A DNA stretch of 64,000 nucleotides from Craspedostauros australis (lineage: Eukaryota; Bacillariophyta; Bacillariophyceae; Mastogloiales; Achnanthaceae). The stretch lies in contig JAMXDE010000059.1 in the NCBI GenBank assembly GCA_026770025.1, forward strand, positions 186,001-250,000. Reading direction: 5' to 3'. Numbering within the stretch: position 1 is the first letter of the stretch; each line of letters starts with the position of its first letter. Made by a program: the position numbers and the translations under genes. Positions 12,601 to 23,000 of the stretch are shown piece by piece. The notes beneath the pieces were generated by a model. That model was not told the DNA's origin. It did not search any database and worked only from the letters and a program-made list of their open reading frames with translations.

Positions 12601-12937
12601 AGCAGAATACGTTGCCCTTTCCGAAGCGGCAAAGGAAATCTTCTTCGTCGTGCAGCTACTCGAAAGTGTGGGCGTCCCAGTGAAGACGCCGATCAAGGTC
12701 CGTGTGGACAACATCGGAGCGATCTTCATCGCCAAGAACCCATCAACATCCCAACGATCGCGGCACATCGACGTGCGCCATCACTACGTAAGGAACATGG
12801 TAATCAACAAAACCATCGAAATCATTTTTGTCAAATCCGAGCAGAACACAAGCGACGGATTCACTAAGAACATCAAGGCCGACTTGCAACGTGAACACGA
12901 GAAGTCGTACCTTGACACATCGAGAACATTCGAATGA
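6686..12937 (+). CDS. Copia gag-pol polyprotein, element A (2083 aa, intact)
   Basis: One uninterrupted frame encodes all copia functions. A gag domain ends in two CCHC zinc knuckles, at C388 (CHNCGVYGHRSADC) and C434 (CNYCGIFGHREAEC), with an Asn run between them. An unusually long acidic and helical segment follows (about residues 500-850). The aspartic protease DSGA has D862. The gag-pre-integrase zinc region starts at H1008. Integrase D1068, D1130 and E1166 give the D,D35E pattern. After an acidic linker come reverse transcriptase with YVDD at 1752-1755 and RNase H (D1931, E1972, D2008). The order integrase before reverse transcriptase defines copia. The total is well above the roughly 1300-1500 residues common for copia. 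K1163 replaces the usual Gly in QQNGRVERK. It acts in cytoplasmic particles and then in the nucleus to copy and insert the element. The start is the first Met after the leader and is shared with B and C. Confidence 0.93.
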   Translation: MSEEEELKEIPLSNPAIKREEGASETPPRQEKEAAAATVLSGADASAIDETEEERSARLHRKEKRILKAIKEEETGVTKSIRTAKQGGKSETPPGGEFVTKTISAQQQAKIEESATQKQTEIKGASAPTTKQRTNMATSANMNKQCIKAPMFSGEQEDYSAWESQAKAYARAQKTRDVMLGKTKVPTVSEIAAAADEDKEAMEEIYELGCDCFSDLILMMDAKKGKGKQAIQYINQCISVDYPKGDAHGAWNVLAEKFRPSDAVTKIKLKRQFNNEKMKRDTDPDIYITQLESLRSRLHDVKYEITDEEMIMQILSTVSVEYKTHIVNFQHQLTFNPELVTINTIRGVLRTAYATHRGGKAYVDDFQDSNTKSNDTGFTSTGNFKGTCHNCGVYGHRSADCPERKKSNNKKNNNNNNNKMNGKRNKGSGFKGKCNYCGIFGHREAECRKKKFNEIKKNNEQANAATEGHDKSGHEMVLSAKDMPLCMLVSDDYIEDSFFDNFEYVGSDDEVQDDEIVPEWLNEEPIIHEVDPRREVSYECCFNAHDLIGSYGDEAEMDEVNDSDIEEAMSDDDDGDDADEDGADEDDEANRNELSPPQAGRYERTGTFINQGETRHAAAPPPPAAGNNRSGIFDEDDSDESEDGNHPDDSFNPNERVVYPGNIDFPPIEDPNRSNYLHRHDTVPYATETALVIQKQLIFDAVMEAGVSLFPGVAQGVLRPIWVNMMGSILSENFRSIEEILTNSVVINRILEAAETETIPETDLHYILGGCMRVLLRERSRVHPYDPATGSHRNSTVPSDYAQLPNDMDDEDHHPPYNEDGVHEDDDDGSFDDEIAAAAVEQLHELSTKYKDKVNKDTWLADSGASCHIVNSDAALFNVRHIKSFVQVGDSTKLDSPKMGSIRLKVKQRDNTGHIIRLDDVKYTPKMAVNLFSTNKALYNSYQLGNNGILMDIINGSGTKIVFDRVFPISNGFITGVQMHPIMPTDDDKACTAIVKNPSKEISAVNLHRMLGHAPLETMKRTAAQYGWKIIGEMPVCRDCAVANARVKNIPKATILRATRRGERLFIDISYTKHISFGDKRYWTLIVDDCTDHCWSFFLKNKSDQPGYIKRFIQTIKSQTGDQQIIFQGDNSGENKSTQDILIDAGLNVKFEYTASNTPQQNKRVERKFAYLYTKIRSMRNGAQLDEEFRHGLWAAAASTATAIANITVAKNQKESPHRQFFGNDPPYADTLRTFGEVGVVKTTYGRITAKLKNRGEEMVFIGYAHQHASGVYNMYRPSTKSLICSRDIKWLNQSYGQFRGWAPAPNISNETGTTDADGFTTIGRKGATPRTATSQTSKAKRVSFADSNRYYILSDSDDEDDEDDEVVTQLIQNDEEDRSESNHEDDEILPSGDEADDETGVTPPNTPARSTHDTPSRSPPSKPNKRDIARKERIRRHEARGRKGEANPKSTAGKSIPRALRELADFNERGRKEEGYESDPSSNEESDELSDEMIDDSNNETTDDEEIEDEDEEIEITHHSTTGLYGMNAIITESPAIDIGLSMQDENKDPEKHIEPTTFDGAFNHPDPIHRKGYRAAIKKEFDSMDTRKVYSKIKRDAIPRGRRCCKCKWVFKLKRDGTYRARLVACGYSQVAGVDFQEHYSPVIHDVTYRVMMVIMLIKKMDCALVDVVTAFLHGDLDEEIYMNCPNGMDHQPDEALTLHKPIYGLVQSARQWFKMLVSTLKNINFEQSAADPCLFYRKTNEGSMIVAIYVDDCFCCGDSKALETFLKDIQGSKFKVTIERGLGDYLSCNIELNHDKTRATLRQPHLIRHLIEEFGTKVEKMQRYGTPGTPGQIIVRPSEDNGLQKVGPEEHAEYRRGVGMLLFLIKHSRPDIANPVRELSKVLIGPTKAAMKEMYRIIKYVIDTKDYGLKIHPARPDDDGWDMELFCDSEYAGDKNTRISVGGFILYLCKVPILWRSKAQKAVTLSSSEAEYVALSEAAKEIFFVVQLLESVGVPVKTPIKVRVDNIGAIFIAKNPSTSQRSRHIDVRHHYVRNMVINKTIEIIFVKSEQNTSDGFTKNIKADLQREHEKSYLDTSRTFE

Positions 12938-12949
12938 CCGAATGCACAC

Positions 12950-12957
12950 AGGAAGGG
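12950..12957 (+). other. Polypurine tract of element A
   Basis: AGGAAGGG abuts the TG of LTR2, the expected position of the plus-strand primer. Equivalent tracts lie at 27220-27227 (B), 29650-29657 on the minus strand (C), 25812-25818 (D), 44566-44572 (E) and 63196-63202 on the minus strand (G). Confidence 0.75.
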
Positions 12958-13754
12958 TGTCGAGATGTACATGTGAGTATATGTCAAGATGTACGTGTAT
13001 ATGTGCATCGTTCACCCGCTATTCTCTCATACGCACTTGGACGGTATAACTATACTCGTGTCGATAGTATACTGTGATTCGTCAGAATTACAGGGGAAAT
13101 GGAACACACGAAAAGGGGCAAGATTTCTGGAGGAAATTTGCAAATAACGATTTCTGAGAGAATCAGAAGATCGTCCGTCCATGCATCAATGGTACCAAGA
13201 GAATCTCGAGGTACTTCCCAACTAAACCTCAGATGACGATATCATCTGACAGACTACTGCATCACCAATGGAACATGACATCTGGAGAGCAGAAGGACGC
13301 CTACTGACGTCGACAGGATGTCAACATGTCACCACGTCGACAGCTGTCTCCAAGTCAGAGCAGGAGGCGAAGATACGATGACCCATGAAGATCATGGATA
13401 CTGAAGGTGAACTTCAAATGGTAAGTACTCATGGAGTAGAAGCCAGTACTGAATGAACGGAGTGTCGAATGCGGAGCACGCATCGAACACTGAGTATCGT
13501 GTAGCACAAGTACACGATAGTGAGAGAGAAAGAGAGAGAGAGAATACAGAGAGGAGCGAGAGAGGATCTCGCGTACCGACTCATAGTCGGAGACTGAATC
13601 TACGAAACAGATTGAAGCGCCGAGAGCATCGGGCAAGAGAACGAACGGACACCGAGAGTATCGGAGTGCCAACGTAATGAAATAGTAAACAGACGACTAT
13701 CAACCAACACCATCTTCCACGATCGTAGGTTACCGTGAGCGGAACTTGCCAACA
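12958..13754 (+). repeat. LTR2, shared by elements A and B, 797 bp
   Basis: It starts TGTCGAGATG and ends TTGCCAACA, and serves as 3' LTR of A and 5' LTR of B. It carries TGACGTCG where LTR1 and LTR3 have the perfect TGACGTCA. It differs from LTR1 at many positions in the last third, so A does not have a matched LTR pair. Confidence 0.9.
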
Positions 13755-13766
13755 CGTTTATAAACG
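13755..13766. promoter_or_regulatory. 12-bp junction palindrome of element B
   Basis: CGTTTATAAACG directly follows LTR2, identical to the copy in A. Confidence 0.6.
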
Positions 13767-13836
13767 ATAGATCAGGGCGAGCCCGCGAATCGTATCGTGC
13801 GAGGAAGACGAACATCATTCAAGAGCAGCAGGCTGA

Positions 13837-16800
13837 ATGAGCGAGGAAGAGGAATTGAAAGACATCCCTCTGTCCAATCCGACTATCAAGAGAGAAGAAG
13901 GTGCGAGTGAGACTCCATCACGACAAGAGAAGGAAGCAGCCGCGGCTACTGTCCTATCAAGCGCAGACGCAAGCGCAATCGACGAGACCGAAGAAGAACG
14001 GTCTGCAAGACTACACCGCGAGGAGAAGAGCATTCTCAAGGCGGGTAAGCAAGAGGAGACTGGTGTGACGGAGAGCATTCGCACAACCAAACAGAGTGGG
14101 AAAAGTGAGACACCACCAAGAGGAGAATTTGTGACGAAAACAATCTCCGCGCAACAACAGGCGAAAATCGAAGAATCGGCAACACAGAAACAGACCGAAA
14201 TCAAGGGCGCGAGCGCACCAACGACGAAACAACGAATCAACATGGCGACATCAGCCAAAATGAACAAGCAATGCATCAAGGCGCCGATGTTCAGCGGTGA
14301 ACAGGAAGACTACAGCGCATGGGAGTCCCAAGCGAAGGCATACGCTCGTGCACAGAAGACGAGAGACGTGATGTTGGGCAAGACCAAGGTGCCAACAGTG
14401 AGCGAGATCGCGGCAGCCACCGGTGAAGCCAAGGAAGCGATGGAGGAGATCTACGAGCTGGGATGCGATTGCTTCAGCGATCTGATCCTCATGATGGATG
14501 CAGAGAAAGGAAAGGGCAAGCAGGCCATCCAGTACATCAATCAATGCATCTCCGACGACTACCCCAAAGGAGACGCACACGGAGCGTGGAACGTTCTCGC
14601 GGAGAAGTTCCGACCATCCGACGCAGTGACGAAGATCAAACTCAAGCGCCAATTCAATAACGAAAAGATGAAGAGAGACACGGACCCCGACATCTACATC
14701 ACGCAACTCGAGAGTCTACGATCGCGTCTCCACGATGTCAAATACGAGATCACGGACGAGGAAATGATCATGCAAATCCTCAGCACGGTGAGCAACGAGT
14801 ACAGAACTCACATCGTGAACTTCCAACACCAACTCACGTTCAATCCGGAACTGGTTACCATCAACACGATCAGAGGAGTACTTCGTACTGCATACGCCAC
14901 GCACAGAGGGGGCAAGGCATACGTCGACGACTTCCAAGACAGCAACACGAAGAGCAACGACACCGGCTTCACAAGCACCGGTAACTTCAAGGGTACTTGT
15001 CACAACTGTGGCGTGTATGGCCATAGATCCGCCGATTGCCCAGAACGCAAGAAATCAAACAACAAGAAAAACAACAACAACAACAACAACAAGATGAACG
15101 GAAAGCGTAACAAGGGAAGCGGCTTCAAGGGCAAGTGCAACTACTGCGGCATCTTCGGACACCGCGAGGCGGAGTGCCGAAAGAAGAAGTTCAACGAGAA
15201 GAAGAAGGCCGACGAGCAGGCCAACACAGCAACGCAAGGACACGACAAGAGTGGGCACGAGATGGTACTCTCAGCAAAGGACATGCCGCTCTGCATGTTG
15301 GTGTCCGACGACTACATCGAAGACTCCTTCTTCGATAACTTCGGATGCGTCGGAAGTGACGACGAAGTGCAGGACGATGAGATCGTTCCGGAGTGGCTCA
15401 GCGAGGAGCCCATCATCCACGAGGTGGATCCAAGACGCGAAGTGAGCTACGAATGCTGCTTCAACGCGCACGACCTGATCGGTTCATACAGCGACGAAGC
15501 TGAGATGGACGAGGCCAACGATAGCGACATCGAAGAGGCCATGAGCGATGACGACGACGACGACGCCGACGAGGACGGCGCAGATGAAGACGACGAGGCG
15601 AACCGCGATGAGTTGCCTCCTTCCCAAGCTGGGAGATACGAGAGAACGGGAACCTTCATCAATCAAGGCGAAACGCGCCGCGCCGCGGCGCCTCCTCCTC
15701 CAGCGGCGGGGAACAACAGATCGGGCATCTTCGACGAGGATGACAGCGACGAATCCGAGGACGGCAATCATCCAGACGACAGCTTCAATCCAAACGAGCA
15801 TGTCGTCTATCCATCGAATATCGACTTCCCGGATATTGAGAATCCCAATAGCGTCGACTACCTCCTCCGTCACAGCACCATCCCGAATGCAACAGCAACA
15901 GCATTGATAATCCAAAAGCAGCTCATCTTTGACGCCGTGATGGAAGCGGGGATGCGAGTGTTCCCAGGAACCACACGAGGAGCACTCATGCCAATATGGG
16001 TGAACATGATGGGATCTATCCTATCCGAACACTTCGACTCAATCGAAGAGATCCTCGCCAATGCAATCGTCGTCAACCGCATACTGGAAGGAAACGATTC
16101 GGAAACGATCCCAGAGACGGATCTGCATTACATCCTTGGAGGATGCATGCGCGTGCTCTTGCGAGAGCGATCACGCGTCCACCCATACGATCCAGCCACA
16201 GGATCTCATCGGAACAGTACAGTTCCATCGGACTACGCGCAACTACCCAATGACATGGATGACGGAGATCATCACCATCCATACAACGAAGATGGAGTTC
16301 ACGAAGACGACGACGACGGCAGCTTCGACGACGAGATAGCTGCGGCAGCTGTGGAGCAGCTCCACGAGCTGAGCACCAAGTACAAGGACAAGGTCAACAA
16401 GGACACCTGGCTCGCTGATAGCGGAGCTTCGTGTCACATCGTCAACTCGGACGCCGCTCTCTTCAACGTGCGGCATATCAAGTCCTTCGTCCAAGTGGGA
16501 GACAGCACGAAGCTGGATTCTCCCAAGATGGGATCCATTCGCTTGAAAGTCAAACAGCGAGACAACACTGGCCACGTCATCCGTCTCGATGATGTGAAGT
16601 ACACACCCAAGATGGCGGTGAACCTTTTCTCCACGAACAAGGCTCTGTACAACGGTTACCAGCTTGATAGCAACGGCATTCTGATGGACATCATCAACGG
16701 ATCCGGAACGAAGATCGTATTCGATCGAGTCTTCCCCACATCCAACGGATTCATCACGGGAGTGCAGATGCATCCCATCATGCCAACAGACGACGACAAG

Positions 16801-19359
16801 GCTTGCACAGCCATCGTCAAGAATCCATCCAAGGAGATCAGCGCAGTGAACCTGCACCGAATGCTCGGCCACGCGCCACTCGAGACCATGAAGCGGACGG
16901 CCGCTCAGTACGGATGGAAGATTATCGGCGAGATGCCGGTATGTCGCGACTGCGCGGTCGCGAACGCAAGAGTGAAGAATATTCCGAAGGCAACCATTCC
17001 GAGAGCAACTCGCCGTGGCGAACGGCTCTTCATTGACATTAGTTACACTAAACACATAAGCTTCGGAGATAAACGCTACTGGACCCTGATCGTGGACGAC
17101 TGCACTGATCACTGCTGGAGTTTCTTTCTCAAGAACAAAAGTGATCAACCAGGATACATCAAACGATTCATCCAGACGATCAAGTCACAGACTGGTGACC
17201 AACAGATCATCTTCCGAGGTGACAACAGCGGAGAGAACAAATCCACGCAGGATACTCTCATCGATGCAGGCCTCAACGTGAAATTCGAATACACGGCATC
17301 GAACACGCCGCAACAGAACGGCAGAGTGGAACGCAAGTTCGCGTACCTCTACACCAAGATCCGCTCCATGCTCAACGGAGCACAGCTCGACGAAGAGTAT
17401 AGGCATGGCCTGTGGGCAACAGCTGCTAGCACTGCCACCGCCATCGCCAACATCACCGTAGCGAAGAACCAGAAGGAGTCACCACATCGACAATTCTTCG
17501 GCAATGATCCACCATACGCGGATGCACTCCGCACATTTGGAGAGGTAGGTGTTGTGAAGACCACCTACGGCGGGATCACCGCCAAACTCAAGAACAGAGG
17601 AGAAGAGATGGTGTTCATCGGATATGCACACCAACATGCATCAGGGGTCTACAACATGTACAGACCATCGACCAAGTCACTCATCTGTTCACGAGACATC
17701 AAGTGGCTCAACCAATCATACGGACAGTTCCGTGGCTGGGCACCAGCACCGAACATATCCAATGAAACAGAAACAACGGACGCAGACGGCTTCACAACCA
17801 TCGGACGGAAGGGAGCAACGCCAAGGACGGCAACGCGTCAAATATCAGAAGCGAAGAGAGTATCTTTCGCTGACAGCAATAGATACTACATCCTATCAGA
17901 CAGCGATGATGAGGATGATGAGGACGACGGAGTAATGACTCAACTAATCCAGAATGACGAGGAAGATCGGAGCGAATCCAATCATGAGGATGACGAAATC
18001 CTACCCTCCGGCGACGAAGCCGATGACGAGACAGGTGTCACCCCTCCGAATACACCAGCGAGATCTACACATGACACACCATCCAGATCTCCACCAAGCA
18101 AACCAAACAAGCGTGACGTAGCTAGAAAGGAGAGGATCCGACGTCACGAAGCACGAGGCAGGAAGGGAGAAGCTAATCCCAAGTCAACTGCAGGGAAGAG
18201 CATTCCCAGAGCTCTGCGCGAGCTCGCAGACTTCAACGAACGAGGTCGAAAGGAAGAAGGCTACGTGAGTGATCCATCATCCAACGAGGAGAGTGACGAA
18301 CTCAGCGACGAGATGATCGACGACTCCAACAACGAAACTACAGATGATGAAGAAATTGAAGACAAAGATGAAGAGATCGAGATCACTCATCATAGCACAA
18401 CAGGACTATACGGAATGAATGCAATCATTACCGAGTCACCAGCGATCGACATCGGACTGTCGATGCAGGACGAGAACAAGGATCCAGAGAAGCACATCGA
18501 ACCTACAACGTTCGACGGAGCCTTCAATCACCCAGATCCTATCCATCGAAAGGGATATCGAGCAGCCATCAAGAAGGAGTTCGACTCCATGGATACACGA
18601 AAGGTGTATAGCAAGATCAAACGAGACGCCATCCCACGCGGCCGCAGATGCTGCAAATGCAAATGGGTCTTCAAGTTGAAGCGTGATGGGACACATCGAG
18701 CGCGGCTCGTTGCATGTGGCTATTCACAAGTCGCAGGAGTAGACTTCCAAGAGCATTACTCACCCGTCATCCATGACGTGACCTATCGGGTCATGATGGT
18801 GATCATGCTAATCAAGAAGATGGACTGCGCACTCGTCGATGTCGTAACGGCATTCCTACATGGAGACCTCGACGAGGAGATCTACATGAACTGTCCCAAC
18901 GGGATGGATCATCAACCAGACGAAGCCCTGACCCTACACAAGCCAATCTACGGACTTGTGCAGAGCGCCAGGCAATGGTTCAAGATGTTGGTATCGACCC
19001 TCAAGAATATCAACTTCGAACAGAGCGCAGCAGACCCGTGCCTGTTCTACAGGAAGACGAACGAAGGAAGCATGATCGTGGCCATCTACGTGGACGATTG
19101 CTTCTGTTGCGGAGACTCCAAGGCACTGGAGACATTCCTAAAGGACATCCAAGGCAGCAAATTCAAGGTGACAATCGAGCACGGACTCGGAGACTACCTC
19201 AGCTGCAACATCGAACTGAACCATGACAAGACTAGAGCGACATTGCGTCAACCACATCTCATCCGACATCTCATCGAAGAGTTCGGAACCAAGGTTGAGA
19301 AGATGCAGCGCTATGGGACACCGGGAACCCCGGGTCAAATCATCGTACGACCATCCGAA
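13837..19359 (+). pseudogene. Copia gag-pol, element B, 5' part (split by element D)
   Basis: It is collinear with the polyprotein of A from the shared N-terminus to about residue 1841, just after the reverse transcriptase core. It carries both zinc knuckles, protease DSGA, integrase (here with the usual QQNGRVERK glycine) and YVDD. The frame then runs into the LTR of D and ends at a stop at 19387-19389 after a few foreign residues, so the connection/RNase H part is cut off. It continues at 26482-27207. Compared with A and C it is close over most of its length but strongly different in one patch (15802-16103). The interruption inactivates this copy; the frame itself shows no other break. Confidence 0.88.
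19354..19359. repeat. Target-site duplication TCCGAA, left copy (element D)
   Basis: TCCGAA lies directly before the TG of D's left LTR and again directly after its right LTR at 26476-26481. The uninterrupted sequence in A (ATCTGAAGACAACGG) shows that only one copy existed before insertion, so the duplication is exactly six bases. Confidence 0.9.
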
Positions 19360-20016
19360 TGTCAGGAATCGAGGGTACGCTTTTACTAAGATACCCATGA
19401 TTGCCGCACCTCCCAATAACACCATCCGTGACTCACATACGTGACTCAAACCCGAGACTCATCACATACGTGACTCGACCTGTGACTCAAGACAAACGTG
19501 ACTGATCTCAGTCGTAACAAGACAACAAGCCTGTCCTCCTCTAACAAGAAAAACCATGACAACGCAAGACAGATCAGACGACGACGTCATGGGAGAAACA
19601 TCGATGACCAGCAGGTCTGTGATCACCCCATCAGGAGAAACGAAGCATGTGCCCTCTTGCGGACAAGAAAAGCCGCAGGTTTGGACCATCAGAAAGATTC
19701 AGAAGTGTCGCGGGTTTCAAGACGAAACCTGTGACAAGATGGATGCACGACTGTGGACTCCTGCCGCGAGAATGTAGAGCGAAATGAAATGCACGGTGGA
19801 GTGCATGATGAGATGCATGATGAGATGTACATGAAGTACATGCTGCATGACATGATGATTACAGCAGTATCTCATGATACTACCATGGATTATGCATGCT
19901 ATGGCAAATGGAATTGAAAGAGATGGAGATGTTATGCTCACAGTTCCGAGAATGCAACAACAGGAATAGGTAATCAGATACAACTAATAAGGCTGGGTTA
20001 CCCGGATTTCTCAACA
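19360..20016 (+). repeat. Left LTR of element D, 657 bp, with a TGACTC cluster
   Basis: It runs TGTCAGGAAT...TTCTCAACA. TGACTC occurs at 19429, 19442, 19471 and 19483, with near-matches around them, within 60 bp of the presumed U3 region. TGACTC is the classical GCN4/AP-1-type bZIP core. Parts (GAATyGAGGGTACG, ATTGCCGCACCTCCCAA) are shared with the LTR of E, placing D and E in related subfamilies. Confidence 0.9.
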
Positions 20017-20028
20017 CGTTTCGAAACG
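20017..20028. promoter_or_regulatory. 12-bp junction palindrome of element D
   Basis: CGTTTCGAAACG follows the LTR; with the LTR's last A and the next T the palindrome extends to 14 bp. It is the same as in E and has a different centre from the A/B/C version. Confidence 0.6.
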
Positions 20029-23000
20029 TTATGATCGAAATCCAACGTTTCCATCACCACCAACACTAGCCAACATCACCATCGTCGACATGACCATCAA
20101 CTACACCGAAGACTATCGCAAGTAATGGTCCCCTGTGTCAAGAGAGAGGAGAGCAAGACGCTCTGGAGCACGATGCTCCTTGCCAACAGACCGCCATGGC
20201 AACCCACACACGAACGACGACGTCGAGATGATGATGATCGAGTCGAGCACCACCGCGAGTCCACCAGCAGAGTGGAGACCGCAGCTGAGGTAAGCACAAG
20301 CACTGCATGTACTGCTAGAAGCAAGGAGGCGCTCGACACATGCATTGAAAGAACTGTCCATGGTCATGGGACCATGAAGTCAAGGGAGGCACATGGAGAC
20401 CTTCACGGCTATGTTGGAGCACGAGAGCAAGCTGCTCGCAAGAGAAGAGATTCAGACGAAGGAGGCGACGCTCTCGGACGCATCAGACTCAGCAGACTGC
20501 GCCATGAAGGCGAGATAGCTGATGGAGCTCAATGAAATGCAATCGAGGAAGCGGTGAGAGCTTCCTACCTACCCCTGCAAGGCACGGAGCTGCCTCGGAA
20601 CCACTCGGTCGACATCGAAGCCGAGATGGATGAGGAGCAACGCAGATCGCTGATGCTGGTTGTCTGTGCACATGGCATGTGCGACGGATCGAGCTTAAGC
20701 ATGCAGGAAGGAAGGATATGATAAAGAACAAATAAGATATATGCAGGCATGGGCATGGCCCATTGTTGTCATCACATCAAGTGTGATGCGAGGAGCAGCA
20801 ATGGAAGCATCGAGATGATCACGTGGCACTGTTGGCCATCGTGAGATACAGAGCTCGAGTGCTGGCTGCGAATCCTACTGCAATATGATCGCGGAGGTAA
20901 GGATGTAACCTACCAGCCATGAATTGGCGACAACAATGAAAAACAGCAACACAGGAAGTGTGTGCTTCGGTGAGAAGGGACATCGCTGCAACAAGCTGGA
21001 CGGGAGGTCCCGCTGCGCTTCGATCCCAAGCTCAAGACAAAAGACGAGGAACAGGAGATGTCCTCGCCATCAATGAAGATGATGATCCAAGAACATCCAC
21101 GCAGCTATGAGCCTCATCTACGATCGCCACCGTATCCAAAACAGTTATAAGTGCGCACGAGACAACAGTAGTAAGGGCGAGATGATGCTGACTAAGGATC
21201 GATCGGTTCGGGAGTAACAGTCCTAACCGCGATGTCCACGACAGTGAGATGACGGATCAACGCTTGCCAACAACGAAAGGCAAAAGCAAGAATAGCGGTG
21301 ATGCCAAGAGGCAGAGCAACCGCGATGACAAACAAAGACCGAGTCGACCAATGTCGCGATTGACGGGATGGATGGGACGGATGACACGAGTCTCATCGCA
21401 AGAGACGAGCCGATGTGCGTGATCATCAACGAAGACGTGGTCGGCACCAAAATGTGACCGAGGCGAAATTTGTGACCATCACCGACATCGCGAACAGCAA
21501 ATCAAAAATGTGACCATTGGAAACCACGCGATGATGCGCGATGACCAACGTGAAATTAGTGGCCATCACCGAAATCGCGAACAACAAACAACAATGTGAC
21601 CACAGGAAACCACGCGATGATGTGCGACGACCACGCGATCTTGATCAACGTTGCTCTCGCAACAATCGACAACGACGGCGTCTCCTAGTTCAACAGCAGA
21701 ACACCAGTCAACGACTACGAGTGGACCAGGGAGGAGACAGCCGAGTGCACTTCGGGAGTGCATGGCTACTACGGATCTACGATCGACCACGAAGAGTTGA
21801 TCAACCGAGAACTCTCTCCATCCAAGAATAAAGAGAAAGGCGGCCGCACTCACGACAACGAGGAGGATGCCAAGTACTATGAAGGCGTATCAAGTGAAGT
21901 GGGCGCAGACGAGATTGAAACGGAAATGAATGGAATGGACGTGGACGAGGAGACTGACCGGGCCACCCAAGAGCCGGTATGTTATCTCACTCTAATTCGG
22001 AGCTTCCTCGACAGGAAGATCGAAGACGCGTCGCCTTGCAACATGAATAATGCATATGGCGTCCGTCGCTCTAAGCGTGGACCATCGAATGCATGGTGCA
22101 TGGACTACCCAGAGACCCCATTCTCTATTCAGATTCCGGACGGCCCAAGAGGAGCGATCCCACGGACCGAAGCGGAAAGGGAGGAGTGCAGAGGACTGCT
22201 CATGAACGCAGATCCGATCTGCCTCTCGGTTCGATATCCGTTGAGCAACATGATGTTTGCCAACGATGTGCAGTTCGAGTCTTCGACGATCTACTATGAT
22301 GCGATCGATGACTTCGAAAGTTGACCGTGCAGGTGCGTGTACACACGCGCATTGCACTAGATGATGCATGAGATTGGCGCGCGGAGCACACTCGATGTGG
22401 CTCGCAACGCGTACGCAATCAACGATATGCTGGAAAACACTAGCGCCACCCTGATCCAACAGATGTTGCTTGGATACATGGGTCGCACGCAAGCGGTATG
22501 CACCGCATGATGAATCTGGCAACGACCAGAATCCTAATCATGAGAGACATGACATGGATGGATCAGTCAATGGGCGATTCGAGAGTATTAAGAACGCCAA
22601 CAGGTCAGTACTGATAGACCTGGGAAATGACAACTCTACATTGGGGACGGTTTCCCCAAATAGATGAGTGACTTGGGAGCGACGAACGGATACCATCCAA
22701 AGCATGGAGACCGACGACGCTGATCAGAGCAGAAGAGCCGGAGACGATATAGATACAGAAGACGCTGCTCGCGGGCAAGATGGCTTGCTCCCTACCCAAG
22801 GGGACAATGAATTGTACGATGACGACGACGATGAATCCGGAAGGGACGATGAGATGGGACGAGACGATATGGTCGAAGGTGAACCAAACACGGTCCCAAT
22901 CGCAGAACCTGTTGCGCGCATGCCGAGGATGCTGAGTGCTCTCGCAGGGTACAATAATACGCCCATCCAAAGGAGGAGCGAGACCTTGGATCAAGTGGAG

